Source of the DNA: Entonaema liquescens
Taxonomy: Eukaryota > Ascomycota > Sordariomycetes > Xylariales > Xylariaceae
Assembly (NCBI GenBank): GCA_902805475.1
Contig: CADCSX010000002.1
Coordinates: forward strand, 434,001 to 498,000
Direction: 5' to 3'
DNA length: 64,000 nt
In this document: positions 47,631 to 60,628 of the stretch, in pieces
How positions within the stretch are numbered: position 1 is the stretch's first letter
Layout of the letters: each line of letters starts with the position of its first letter
Notes under the pieces: model-generated
What the model was told of the DNA's origin: nothing
Seen by the model: only the letters and a program-made list of their open reading frames with translations
Database searches by the model: none
Made by a program: the position numbers and the translations under genes

Positions 47631-48825
47631 CAACTAGATCTTCAGATGAGCCCAATCTATCTACAGATCGACTACTAGGATACCTGCTGCTCGTTACTTG
47701 CTTGGGTACACTAGACTATTATATGACTTATACCTATAGATGTGTTTTAGATGAACACTGTGTGTGATGGGATGCTACGGCTTTATATGAGTGGTATATA
47801 CTAAAAGCCGATATAGTCTCACTTATATAACGCCCTGCCAGTCAAACGAGCGGGGTGATTTTAAGATGTGTGTCAGATTCGGGCCTTAACTTTGTTTGTT
47901 AGTGAATAATATCTCCTTTCTTCAAGTATTTTGTTTCCATTCTATCAATTCTCATATTTTATCTCTCGGCCTTCCTATTCTCATCCATCCCCCCCCCTAT
48001 TATATGAAGCACACCTTTCGTCATAACTCCTTGTGTGAGTACTATTATTACTTATATCACTTCTCATTTCCTAAATGTCATAAGTTAACTCTTTACTCTT
48101 TATTGGAAAGTCATTTAATTTACCATGCATCAAAAGTGCTATTTAAGCCAAACTGACTCTAAGCAGCACGCCTGCATAACCCCCCTTTTAGGTAAGCCGC
48201 ATGGGATTGGGGGGAACCCAGAATCCGATTAGCTGGTATAGATAGTAGATACGTATGTCACATCGGGTACGAGTTTAATCTACGGTCTGGGGCTGCTTCA
48301 GCGGTGACGTTGTTGGGGTATGCTTCATACCTGAACGCGACCTTACAATTGGAATTTCAGAATTGGGTATACGTTGATCTTGGTAACGACAGTGAGATAT
48401 GCTTCCCTCCCCCCTTTCGACCGGAAAATTCTTCGAAGCAGCCAAACGTAAAGATGAGGCAGCCTGTCCAAAGCAGAAATATCAAACCACCCTATCATAT
48501 ACTTGGCTGGCATACATGGCTTACCAAGCCTACCTACAGCGTCAAAGAAAAATTGAAGAGATTTGTCCTGCTTGTTTTGTCCCGATATGTCCCGCTACCC
48601 GTCCACGATCATGTGCGCACAACAATGGTGACGTCGATACTACCACATAATTACCTACATATTTCTCTTCTGCCAGCTCTTCGTAATCTCCAAGGCGGCT
48701 CAGATTCCCATCTTCAGCCAACTGAGATACCAACTAATGATGTATCATAAGGGGGCCCGTCTAGATCTTCAGTTCCTGGGCTTCTATAAAAGCGGCGCTC
48801 GCGCCACTATTGCTCCCGTGTCAGC

Positions 48826-49120
48826 CTAGACACGCCATTGGACCGGGGACAGCCCCGGATCCTTTTTACTTTTCCTGGCCATCGTCGTTTTCTTTTGGCT
48901 AGAGTCGTCACTCTTCCGGCAGGCTCCTTCTGAGCTGTCCCCCTTCTGATCCTTGTTGTTTCGAGCGGCCATATCTGCACGCTTCGCGAAGGAGTCCTGA
49001 TCCCGCGGTAAGTATCTGTAAGCCATGATAAGGGGTTGGTAGGTGTAGGTATAGTACACTCTTTCCGCGGGACTTGGCGATCCGCGCGGCTGATTTCTCA
49101 TCCATCTTAGTTGGACCCAT
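48826..49120 (-). CDS. Small SMP-like (seed-maturation-protein type) protein, 77 aa
   Basis: Exons 49120-49058 and 48996-48826 with donor AGT|GTACTA and acceptor ATCAG give a 77-residue hydrophilic protein. The spliced N-terminal half, 'MDEKSAARIAKSRGKS' then 'DSFAKRADMAARNN', resembles the SMP motif ('SAARIQSxxAK...FAxRAQxAA.RN') found in small fungal stress proteins and plant LEA-type seed maturation proteins. The rest is Lys/Ser/Asp-rich. Function in fungi is unclear; desiccation or general stress protection is the usual guess. The splice model is supported by frame and motif continuity only, and the donor is not a strong consensus, so this could be chance. Confidence 0.45.
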
Positions 49121-50621
49121 ATTGTAAAAGTTCAAACGCCCCAAGACTTGAAAAGCCGTATGTAGAAGGACAGCCCAGCCCACGAATAGAAAGAAATAAG
49201 TGTACCGAGAGAGACTAGACAGTGAATAAAGAAGAAGCGTGTTACGAAGTTGGAAACGACGAGGTGAGACCAGTATATATAGTCCAAGCCATGCTCTTAG
49301 AGACCGGTCTACCAGCCTTTCCGAAATCGAAGCAACCCGCCAGGGTCACACCGTATTTGCTTTTTTTCTCCCCTTCACTCTTTGTTGAAGATATCGTGTG
49401 CACATAAGGCAAGCCTCGCCTCTTGATTCTAGCGCATCACTGGCCGCGGGATCTTGCTCTCGCGCTATGCAAGGAAAGCTGCAGGAAGCATGCCGGCATC
49501 GATACTGTATGTGAGGTAAGACAGTAGCAAACAAAGAGTAACTAACTGATGTGATGTAGGGTCAGATGCGAGGCACCTTCTGCCAATCTCGTACTGCGGC
49601 CCAGATAACTAGTGGCTCAGGATAGAGTATGAGTTCCAGGGGTTCATATTGGTCGGTGAACACACGATGTTCACTTCCTCTCAGCCGTGTAGCGGCCGCG
49701 GGCCCAAACTTTCTTACCTAGCCATTCTGAAGCCGGGGCCATATTCCTGTAAGAAAACGACGGGAACGGCCATGTATCAACTTTGGATGCGCACTGCCTT
49801 GTTGACGGGCCAACTCTTCCGACCTCGCAGGATTCGCGCGGCCGCCCAGAGGCGTTTCTATACCTACTGAAGGTTGAAAGCTAATAAGGCTAATCCTCGA
49901 CCGAAAATCACGGCAGACGTAGATAATAACAAAGATATTCGAAGCAAGTAGCCACGAATAGCTTATCCGTGGCCTTAGCTAGTATACATGACTATACGTA
50001 GCTTGGATTGAAACACAAGGGATCATCGAGTGTTGTACAGGAGCATTAAATCAATCTATATGAGAATTGCCAAAATCAGCTCACAATGAGGCGACCTCTC
50101 AGGCACGCATATGTACGTCCATCTTTTTCTGTAGGGCAGCAACATGGCTTACTTCCTTCTTCATCGCCGTGGACACCTGGTTTGGATGAAAACCGCCACA
50201 CCAGGTACAGCCCACCGCGCTCAAATCTAACGACATACCTTAGTTGTCAAAAAGTTGCAGGTCAAATACTAGACCGAGGGTTCATTTGCCTGGCTCGCCA
50301 TCGTATTGGCTCGCTACGGGATGCTATTATCTTGGAACCCGAAAGTGATCAATTTTCCATTCATCCAGAATGGTTAGATGACCTGACTGCAATATCGCCA
50401 ATTTTAAGAACACCATCCCTCGTAATAATCCCAACGAGGTTGCATTAGGTTTTGAGAGGGTTGTAAGGCATAACGTCTGAGAGATGTCTCCAACATTATA
50501 CCGAGTCAACCCCATTCCGTTTTCCGTTGGCTAACTTCCCGCCGTGGGAAGACGCCGCTACCTAGATATTTACAGAGCTTATCAAAAGCTACGACAAGAT
50601 GGGTAACACCATGCTAAAATA
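49121..50621. other. Intergenic, no supported gene
   Basis: A 120-codon frame with ATG at 50086-50448 (+) is the longest; it shows no known motif and no neighbouring exon. Left uncalled. Confidence 0.45.
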
Positions 50622-52395
50622 TTAATGATGGTGTCCATGGATTGGATCATCCCCCTCGGAGATGACCTTCTGACACTTGGCAAGGATGGCTGCTTGCCTC
50701 GATACTTCGGCTAGCGTGCCAACAACCTGCTTATTACCATCCACGAAACCGTATAGCGCATACGGGATGCCAACATCGTTACAGAAGTCCTGTACCAGCT
50801 TCTGTGTACGGCGAAGATTATGACGGGGAATCCTGGGGAATAAGTGGTGGATAACTTGGAACTGCAGACCGCCGTGGAAAAAGTCCAGCCATTGGGGGCA
50901 TTCGATATCCATGGTCGTGCGGAGCATCTTCTGGGGAAATGACTCGTGGGGGCCCATATCAGACGTGCTCATCGCAAAGTGGGAAAGGCAGATCTGTGCG
51001 TGTACAGGCATGGGAACCATGTGGCTGATCAAGAAGAAGACAAGTCGATCCCGGTTATTAGGAATAGACTGGTATAGTACTCCGTAGAAGTACCAAGTGA
51101 TGAAAAAAAGCTGCCCAGTTATCTCGAACCACCCATGCCACCACGCAGGTCCCTTCTGAGGACCCCTGCGAGCAAGCAAATAGTCCCAAGATAGGCGATA
51201 GAGATTCAGGCGTCCGAAAAGGAGGAGTATGTAGTAAGTGTACGGCTGGATCCTGAGCATAGCTTTTGCCACAGCATCATATTCCATTACACGGTCGTAG
51301 AAAGTGGAACGCATTGATGTGAAGAATCGGTGAGATACAGCCATGAACGGCATATGTTCAATGTCCGGGTCGTGCTCGGGTGCATTCGTGACAATGTGGT
51401 GTACGTTGTGATTTCGCTTCCACCATCCCAGCGAGAGACCACCCAAGAAATCGGCAATGATAATACCAATAATGGTATCCGTGTGGAAGCCATGGGTAAT
51501 ACCCATGTGACCAGCGTCGTGGGCGGTAAAACGAGCTGATGCCAGAATGCGCCTAGACATACCGCACTCGGAACATACCAGCCCCAGTGCAAGAAGAGGA
51601 AAGCAAGTCCGAAGAGGATGGAATAACGCGTACACTCGATTGCATATGCTCCATAATTACACTTATAGAGGCCTTCGGCCTTGATCCGCTCGCCAAGGTC
51701 GCGATACTTAGCAACAATGGTATCCTGGGTATCGAAATCCAGAGAGGGGTATTTCTGCAAATCCAAAGTCGTCTTCTCCTGGTAATGGTATCGAGGTACG
51801 ACATTCCGTCATCGTCGGGTTCCACAGAAGACACGGAAGAGGTAGATGAAGATTTGGGTACTGATCCATCAACACCACGCCGTTTTCGGACCTCGGATTC
51901 GGCGCTGTCAAAGACGGGAGAGGGTTCCCGGGAGCTCGGACTGCTTAAAGTATCTGTAGGGGTTACGTTGCCCTCCTCAGCCTCCTTCTCGGCGTCATCG
52001 CCGTTTAGTAGTGGTCTGAATTTACCGCCCTGGACCGGGGGGATGAAATTGGTCCACCTTCCTTCAATTCTACCAATGCGGTAACGATTCATTCGCTCTC
52101 TCGATTCGGCGGAATGGAGACTATGGTGGCAAGGAAAGGCATGTTAGAGACAGATGATTCTAATGCAGGTATATCAGGTATATGGTTATACGGTTGAGGG
52201 CAATACTAACACAGTGACTTCGTCAGTAGCATCTCGACCAACCATGTGAAGGATTGCCTTGTCACCACCTGGGTGATACGGGAGCCACGGATCTGCCTTG
52301 AATACATATTGATTGGCAATGAAGATGCGTCGTCCTTCAGCGATTAAACCTTCGATCTGCCTTCTCGACAGAACCGGGTATGTTTTTTCGGCCAT
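50622..52395 (-). CDS. Cytochrome b5-fused front-end desaturase (delta-8 sphingolipid type), two frame breaks
   Basis: Introduces the delta-8 double bond into the long-chain base of fungal glucosylceramides, at the ER. Exons 52395-52211 and 52120-50622 (donor GTTAGT). The N-terminal cytochrome b5 domain has the haem motif 'PWLPYHPGGDKAILHMVGRD'. After a Ser-rich linker come the desaturase histidine boxes HDAGH, HNVHH and QVIHH (the Q variant marks front-end desaturases), plus 'ESFPQKMLRTTMDIECPQWL'. The frame breaks twice: before 'QEKTTLDLQKYP' (CC at 51781-51782) and in 'WHQLV|FTAHDAGH' (T4 in the coding strand, 51538-51541). Each is repaired by one extra base of the same run, giving 561 residues. 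Delta-8 assignment is by resemblance to fungal sphingolipid desaturases. Confidence 0.88.
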
Positions 52396-55300
52396 TGTCG
52401 TCCACCAGCGTCTTTTAGGCTCTTAGGTACCTAAAGGTATAGAAAAAAGAAGAGACACAATGGGTCTAGCTTAATGCTTCAATGAGATCTTACGCAACCA
52501 TTTCAATTGTCAATTTTGAAAAGGAGGGTATATGGAACCAAGAGGGGTTGTATAGGTAGTTTTTCAAAAAAAAAAAAAAAAGAATTATTAAAAAGTCAAT
52601 CGACATTAAAAACGTTAAAGTTTAAGGTACGTTCCCCTGTTCCCTTGTCAAGGGGATCTAGGCAGTCTCGGACGAAGAGCTTTGGGGGAGCTAAGGAAGA
52701 GCGGTGGGACGAAAGAGTGGGGGTTAAACTCACCGTAACTCTCCGCACGTTCCGTTTGGGCTCGAGTCCCCTGAATGTTTGACCAATCAGATAAACTCAA
52801 TAAGCCACGACGCTTTTCCCCACTGTCTCCATTTCTCCAGCTACCAGAAGCATGGTTGTACCCCAACAACTACACACAGCCACAACTTTTATAACACTAG
52901 TATCACTTGCATCTGGATTCTGCATACATCAACACATATTCGTAAAGCATACAATTTTCAAAATAACTAATAGAAAATCGTAATAATTAAAAACTCAAAC
53001 GGCCAATCCTTAAGACATCCTTATCACGTACGCATAAACCTACCTAGCCGATCCAACAATTACAAAAGCTAGGTTCCGGACTCTCAACTACATAACTAGC
53101 TTATATGTGACTGCGTGGGATGACTTGTAAGTCACATCCTTGTAGTCGTACGACTCGCGAACATGCTAAGTTAGGCTCTTAGCCGCCCAAAGCAGTGGAA
53201 TATCTTCACATACCTACCTAGCTCAAGCCAGAAGAATTCTCTAAAATCGACATGTCACATATTAGATAGAAAGTGTCTAGTAAGATATTATATCATCGCC
53301 AGATACAACATCGACAGTAGCTCATGTCAAGATGGTACCCTTCCAGATAGCTTCACCAGCGTTACATCAACCAAGGGAAGACGTCTATAGCACCCTGTAT
53401 TCAGATTACTCAACAGTTCATGATCATCTGAGGCAATTTGAGGCACAGATAACAAGCACTTAATGATATTGTAGAAATACGACATATTCTCTCTGTCCAC
53501 AACCTGGTTCACCTATCCTCTACAAGAACCACTACTTTTCAAAGTTAGGGACGGATTCTCTCAACAGCAGGATCTTGAGGCAATACCGCAAAACGATTGA
53601 CTGATTTGCCTATCTCAAGCTCGGGAACAGGGGGGAAAGGGGCAAAGATACCTGCCGATGACTTCATGGTATAAGTGAAGTTTACACTAACAGACAAGGC
53701 GGGCGAGTCCTTATTCGTGCTAGATAGCATCTTCTATAGTGTCTACCATAGAATATTGCAAGCTCTTCTAATTGTCATCTAAGTTAGAATAGTTAACGGT
53801 AATATTCGTTTCAAGTTCTCGTACCATATGGTTACTCATACATCATTCCCCGCCGCTAACGCCGACGACAGCTATCTTATTTAACGTATACTATACCCAA
53901 CGCCGAGACTCTAGCAATCCTAGACGTGATGAATTAGTAAATACTTCAAGTCATGATCCAGAAAACAGAGCAGTCATACATTGTGTCTACATGTGTAGTC
54001 AATCGTAACGTCGTAATTGTACATGCAGCCCTACATTTCCTACAGGAACCGGTCAAATGGGAACGCCTAGCCGCCGGCGATACGTGTCTAGCCAAATGCA
54101 CGTCTTGAGAAAATCAAGGAAGCAAGTTGTATTTAAGGCATACCTCAGATGTGTTCTTAAAGGGGATTACGTTACATGCCGGCTCGCAAACCGGATTTCT
54201 CCGCGCTGTAGCATTTCGAAGTCTTCTAGCAGACCGAAGGACTCAAACAAGAACAAGCCCAAAGGAACCTAGGAAAACAAAAACTAATCATTAGCAAATA
54301 ATTTTATATTTGACTCCCACGCAATGAGGTAATCTCTGCGGGCCTCTATTTGACCCTTGTATCACCAAGATATCCAAGACAAAGCTTCCAACTATGCCCC
54401 CTGGCACGAGACAGCTACACATACGTATACTACATAGTGCCATTAGTTATATCAACATGGAAGCCAATAACTTCAAAACATTCAAGATATACCAGCTTAT
54501 GAATCATGAAGAGGACTCGGTTACTCAGGATTAGATGAGCCGCGTATCCGTTACCCATCACTCCAATCTGTGAGAATTTCTAACCTAATTACAAGAGCCC
54601 GTGATTATATCCACTGGAAGCGTTCTTTATTCTAAATACATCATTTAGAATACTCGTAGAACCTGACTATGTAGCTTCGTCACAACCCCAAAGGCCTATA
54701 TATTAAGAAGGGCGTAGATATCAACCCAGACAACCATGTAGTATATAATATGGAAATGCTAACCCAGAAACAGGAACGCGTTCCCGGATTAGCTAAAATG
54801 AATATGTATAACCCTAACCTAAGAGCGAAACGTATATACGCAGATACCAACTACTGAGGTTAGGTCTGACAACTCTCACCCCTGGTAAACGCAGTCATAC
54901 ACGAGTCCAAATACATAACCTAGCCGACCTAGTTACTTAGTAATAATTCTAAGCATTAATATTGGCGGGCGATACATTTATTTCACCCCAGAACAGCCTT
55001 TTATTTTACTATATCATCATCTAAACTGGTTTAGCACGATCAATATACATAACAGGTTTACACGAGTTAGGCGCAAATTCAAACACATGCATAAAACCTA
55101 GTATAGCAGCAGAGCCGAAGATCATACAGTAAAATTGGAATGAAATTACGTTTATATAAGCCGAGCTATATTCCTGTTCCGATTTATCCCCGTACCAGTC
55201 CGAGCCTTTATCACTCGTGTCCAAACCCATAAGCCATATTCCCAGACCTCTTCCCATGTCCATATATAAAGTATATTATATTTCGAAGTATAGGTTCTCA

Positions 55301-55399
55301 AAGGAGACTCATAAAAGAAAAGGTCAACGCACAATGTTATCTTGTTTTGTGGCTGACTTGTTCTAAATTGCTAGCTTGAGAAAAGCCGAGCAAGCTGCC
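52396..55399. other. 3-kb gene-poor, AT-leaning region
   Basis: An A15 run lies near 52567-52581 and a CCAAT box (GACCAATCAG) near 52781-52790, both upstream of the desaturase. From 53000 to 55400 open frames are short and unremarkable. No gene supported. Confidence 0.5.
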
Positions 55400-56931
55400 T
55401 TAGACATATTGTGACCTCCTCCCATGCCGGCTTCCAATATTGCTAATACTGTCACTCGGCGCCACGCTTCCCGCATCATCATCATCCCAGACTATGTAGC
55501 CACTGCCAGAATGGCTCTCGGGTCGCCGCGGCGCACGTTTCTCACCGGACCCCTTAATAGTAGCCGAATGATGCCGACTTCCTGCCTTAGATGGAGCCCG
55601 CGGCGGGGAGGTACGTGTGCCACGGAGCGTACCAGACGACCTTTCCGTCCTTGCCGAGACATACGTATCAGCCTCAGTGTCACGCGGCCGCGACGACGCA
55701 GTTGTGTGCTTGGAGCTAACATACGTGCACCAGTCCGAATCCGAGTCGGGCAAGTGTCGTGAGCTCGCGTGGCTGCGGGACTCAGGAGCTTGTCTAGATC
55801 GACCTGTGTTGCTGCGGTACTCCGCTTCCACCGGTCGCCTGGATGAGTCGCGATGTTTCGACCCCGTGCTGCTCTTATACTCATGTTCGTCGATCATAAA
55901 GGGGCGCCTGGATGAGGAAGCCTCACTGCGGCCACGGGATCGGCTACCAGTGGTGTAGTGGCTCGAGTAACGGCTAGCACGATCATCGATATCTTCTACC
56001 ATTCTACCTCGTGGGCTACCGCCATTGAAGCTGCTCGGGGGGTAGTACCGAGGTCGGTCCGGAGATTGGTCCGGATATGTGGAGCGCCTGGTAAAGGCAG
56101 GCATATCATGCCCCTGGAATGCCATGGGCTCTTGCTCCTGCTTGTTCTTCAACGAGTTATAGGTTAGCGCGCCGCCGACAGCAGCGCCCACCGCTAGACC
56201 GAAGACGGCACCAAGGACGGTGGTGGTGTTCAACCCTTTTGGGGCCTCCTCAGTTGGAGGCTCAATTGTTGACGATGTGGTAGTGCTTTTTTGCCCCATA
56301 GAGTAGAATTCAGTGCTAGAAGCGCGGCTACCCACCGTGGTGCTCGGTGCAGCAGAGCTAGTGAAAGACCGTGGCAAAGGAACCATGGGAGCACCGACAT
56401 CCAAAGTCCAGTCAAGGACGCGGCTGGATTCCTGGGTGGAAGAATGGGAGCGGCTTACCGCCGAGCCAGCACGGCTCGCGGCATATTTCTTCGATGAGTT
56501 GGCGTGGACGACCTCCATGATGTTTCCGTCAAAGTCCCCGATTATAGCGTGACTCTCTTCGCCCAAGTCCGAGTCTCCTACTCGAAGATAATTGACGCTG
56601 TAGTTGCCTTCCTTTAAGTCAGGGTTCGACCGTAAAGCAGCTCCGTGAAACGCAGCGACAGCCGAGGGTGATCTCGCCGAGAGAATTAGACGGCAGGGCT
56701 GCACAAATTCCGAGCCGGGATTGACGTTCTGCTTTACTTCGAAGACAGGTTCGGGGAAGATGAACTAGTATCACCAAACACTATCGAAGTGGGAGTGGCT
56801 GATATATAACGAAGGCCAAGGGGTTGGGCCACAGCGGCATAGAAGGAAGCCGAGGGGCCTAGGTCCTTAACCTGAACAAATGGCAGGACCTGCATATCTC
56901 TAGGAGCTACTGGTCCGTAACAAGCTATCAA
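55400..56931 (-). CDS. Glyoxalase/VOC-fold protein with long Ser/Arg-rich tail, one frame break
   Basis: The N-terminal part (from 56931 or Met at 56895) reads 'VLPFVQVKDLGPSASFYAAV' and 'PLGLRYISATPTSIVFGD', the first beta-alpha-beta unit of a vicinal-oxygen-chelate fold. The frame then shifts by one at C4 (56753-56756); with a fifth C the text continues 'PEPVFEVKQNVNPGSEFVQP', 'AFHGAALRSNPDLKEGNYSV' and 'HAIIGDFDGNIMEVV', where a metal-ligand-type Glu closes the fold. The rest (about 180-510) is Ser/Arg/Thr-rich and disordered, broken by one glycine-rich hydrophobic segment 'TTVLGAVFGLAVGAAVGGAL' (nt about 56165-56230) that could insert in a membrane. With the base restored the protein has 510 residues. 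Enzymatic activity is not established for this fungal family. Confidence 0.75.
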
Positions 56932-59443
56932 ATAAAGTGGAATCGGATGTTAGAACGGCTAGGTAGCTGAAGCTGAGTGACTCAGATTACAGCTGGCTCT
57001 GATGGTAGCAACATGCACGAATACTGGTCAAGACGAAGAAGTCTTGCAAGGAGGGTGCAAGCTAAGCAGCCAGCAGTGATGTGGAGTATGCCCGAAGGTA
57101 TAAGCAACGAATAGTAAGGTAGAAATCGTAAATTGAGAAGCCAAAAGTAGTATATTATGTGGGACAGAGTGGAACGAAGAGTGTTGTCGATATCCCAATT
57201 AGGTGTGCAGGCGTCTTAATATGCAAGCCAAGTATAAGCGTGTTTTGGAATCCAAAGAGGAATTTCACAGGTAAAAGTGAAAATTATTAAATTGACAAAA
57301 CTCGAGTGATATTAGAATAGTTCAGCTCCGGCCTGGTAGGATTAGTGATTAGAATTAGAACGATGATGAACAAAAAGAAGCTGAGAAACGAGCAGATTTA
57401 TGAGTAGAAATATACCAAAGGGAGTACCCATCTGGTATCATGGCGGGAATATCTATTGTATAGGCGGCCAATAGACGAGCTTCTCCCAAAACGAGGATAG
57501 TTAGGTACTGATGCAGGAGACATCTTGCCCTGCTTTGAGAATTTTCCGGAATATGACCCACGCCCAAATAGTCCGATGCAACTGGGTACCTAAGTTGGTC
57601 TAGTTGCGTCTACCTGAACTCATTTATACACGTGTAGTCGTTTAGTGTGATAGATTGCAAGAAGAGCAACCCAGCGGGGTTTCCGTGGTGGCAAAAGAAT
57701 ATCCACCTTGTGTACGATGCCCCATGAAAGAATTCACGATCCATGGTTGCCAAAATCGTGAAAATATAAATCCAGCTTAACCACGAGGGATACGAGATGG
57801 CTCAAGTCCGAATGGCATATGCTAGTCTTCATATCGAGGTTGCGGTGCAGATAGCAAGCAGGCTGCCTGAAGTGGCCATGGTTTTCATGATTTTTGGTGG
57901 AAAACCGGCGCTGACTTCAAGACATGCCTACTATAGTAACGGTGGAAGCGCTGCCACGTTATATTCATGCCCTATATTGAAATGGCCGCATGCCTGAAAC
58001 GTCTTCCGACACGAGCTGAACTCGAGAGGGCGGCTATCAACAATTCGGGATGAATAAGTAATTTTGTTAATAAGTTGGTGGAGGATGTAGACTTGCAGTA
58101 ATGTGGAATATGTAGTGTAGTAATGTGGGATAATTATGTGGATAGCTGCGTGTAAGGTGCAAGGTGCAAGATGCAAGGTAAGAAAGTAAAGAAGGTATAA
58201 GTGATCGACCGTCCTTTCCGCGGACCAAACAGAATGGTACAGTACCTCCCTACTAAACTCATGTTACTCCAAACTCCTAATGCATACCTACCTATTTTCT
58301 CCACAACCAGTTCGATTTCTCGACTCTCAATGGCCAATTAAAGTTACATATCGTGGGACCTCGACAACACAATCTAGGTTAGTACACTTGTATCAACCAA
58401 CGTTGTGCGAGGTGGGCAGGTACACGTAAAGATGAGACAATTTGAAAAAAAAAAAAAAAGAAAAAAGAAATGTAACAGCAATTCCCAGTTTGACCTTGTC
58501 CATTAATTGCGTGGTTCTGAAACTAGGGGTCCTATGCAGTTAGATGTAAAACCCATGGTTAGACATAGGTCTATTACTACTTCCCCCCATTTTGCTGCTG
58601 AAGATTCGCAAGCCTAACCAAGACCAAGACCGAGGTCGAAACAGCTAGGTGTAGCCGACGCACATAATATACTCTCCGCAGACGCAGACTCAACCACAGC
58701 ATCTTCACCTTGTACCCTAACACGTATCCATCTTCCAAGCAGGTATCACCAGATCAAGGTACCCAATGCCTACCTAGTAGTAGATGAATAGCGAAGAGAA
58801 TTATGAGGGGACGCTGCCCCCATCAAACCGGAGCCTCCGCCCTGCCTGCTTTCATCGCTGGCGCCGACATTCGTTCCTAGAGGCGGATGGCCCAACAGCA
58901 GACGTTCCTATATCTAGCTCACTCCTCAACGGCCTAATCCGCTTGAACTGATCTAATAGGTACGGCATAGAGCCGACGTATTGTTCTGCTACAGACATCA
59001 GATCCGCTTCTCCGCTAAGCTACGGCAGCCTTGCAATAGGCGGGCTATACGTCTGATGACGCTGGCCCTGAGTACTAAACTCGTCCCATAGTTGACGCGA
59101 ATCCTAGCATCGGACTAGAGAGGTGAGCTAACATGATAAGGGGGATATTCTTAGAAAGGGAAACAAAGAAAGAGGGCTGTGGGCCAAGTTGAAGTGGCCC
59201 ACATAAGACGGCGAAAACGTCTTGGATCTCATGTTGAACGCCTGATGTTTTGGTTGCAAAAACAGAGACTGAACAAAACCCGTAGACCCAAGCTCCGGGG
59301 ATACCTGCTTCTGCCACCATGTTGTATGGCGGGTTCCACAAGGCACGCCCGCTTTATCATTCATACCTAATACGTTCCACTACCTACCCTCCTCTTGCGT
59401 TCCCCTTTTTTCCTCCTCCAGGGGCTCAGCTGAGGAGACTATC
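56932..59443. other. 2.5-kb gene-poor region
   Basis: A-rich run near 58446-58468. Frames at 59075-59341 (-) and 59179-59370 (+) overlap each other on opposite strands and show no motif. Nothing supported. Confidence 0.5.
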
Positions 59444-60628
59444 TTAGAGGATGTCCCAGACGTCCTCGGCAGCATGGCAAAACTTGCTGCATGCGACACT
59501 AGCCGATAGACTGTATTGGCTGATTGAGATCTTCTCGTCTACATACTCATCGGCAAAGTTGTCGGCGCCTTTGGCCATGGCACCAACGAAGACACATATG
59601 CTTTCTTTCGGACCAAGCGTCTGGATGTAGTCTCGTACGCGCACAGTAGCTGAGTCAAAGCTTAGGGTAACCTTGCGGCAATTGGGTGGGAGGTGGTCCG
59701 TGATCGGATTCTGGATGACTCGGAGGAGCTTTTCCTGCGAGTTGGTCGAGCGAATGGATAAGCGATGGAGCAATTGAACCATCAGACCAGCAAATCGCTT
59801 GAATGTTCGGGGGATGCGGACAGTTGGCGACACCTCAATGAGGACACCCTTTGCGGTTTGTATATATATTTGCAGCTTGCCCGCCTTGTTGATAGGCGAG
59901 TCCAGGAGGGTAAGGAGGCACTGCATCAGTGGGATACAATGTCAGCATGTTGAATGCTAACCTAATACTAATGGCTTGTTGAAAAGCGAGAGGTATGAAG
60001 CTATAGCGTACCTGATGTGTAATATCCGGTCGGGCGTCACTGATGTCTCGGTTCATCTTGCGCATCACTCCTATGTGCTCATCGCTGTTCAAAAGCGAGT
60101 ATTTATCCTCACGCTGCATACCAGCCCGTCCAGCACCGTTACCATGAGAGGCCTTGTATGTCTCTAAACTGGCATTGGATAGGACGACTATGAGCCTTTG
60201 GCTGTCCTTGTCATTGGAAGCTATAGGTACGTGCTGTTCGGCGACGAGCTGAGGAAGAGCTGGAGGTGGTAGAGATTGGGTGCCTGCGGAAGTAGCCATT
60301 GATGTTAGAAGACTTGTATAGAATTGTACACACGAGAGTAGGGTAGGTATTCGTGTTCGTGGATGCTATAAACTCCCAAGGGCTTTGGTGCGGTGAAAGG
60401 CTGTCTTTTAATCCAGCAATCCCACTTTGGTGCGGGCAGGTCGAAGAGTACAAGCCTGCGGCTGAACTGAAGGCACGACTCGGAATAACGTATGCTTGGT
60501 AGGGTGGAACGGCCAAGACGCATTCTGTCTCTCCTCTTATGCCTCGAAATAGTAGGGAGGGGCGGGAAAAAACAATTGTCGAACTTACGAGGTCGCTTTC
60601 CAGCGCGGTATTCTACGGTAGAAGGCAT
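59444..60628 (-). CDS. EMG1: 18S rRNA pseudouridine N1-methyltransferase EMG1/NEP1
   Basis: SPOUT-class methyltransferase of the small-subunit processome; methylates the hypermodified pseudouridine of 18S rRNA in the nucleolus. Exons 60628-60589, 60283-60012 and 59920-59444 encode 262 residues. Exon 1 gives MPSTVEYRAGKRP; exon 2 has 'RLIVVLSNASLETYKAS' and 'YSLLNSDEHIGVMRKMNRDI' followed by 'ARPDITHQ'; exon 3 has 'CLLTLLDSPINKAGKLQIYI', 'GVLIEVSPTVRIPRTFKRFA' and the cofactor-binding knot 'ESICVFVGAMAKGADNFADE' and 'ISISQYSLSASVACSKFCHA'. All diagnostic NEP1 blocks are intact. An in-frame ATG at 60299 lies in intron 1 and is not the start. Confidence 0.95.

Larger units (their letters stand above)
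45796..48825. other. 3-kb gene-poor region upstream of VAC14
   Basis: No gene supported. Two tandem arrays are listed separately. Open frames at 46092-46343 (-) and 47458-47655 (-) consist partly of those repeats. The 148-codon frame at 48304-48750 (+) has no clear start or motif. Confidence 0.45.

Noticed and set aside
48304..48750. 148-codon plus-strand frame
   Set aside because: No convincing start codon or motif, and no homologous family recognised.
50086..50448. 120-codon plus-strand frame with ATG
   Set aside because: Arg/Pro/Leu-rich without any motif; isolated in an intergenic region.
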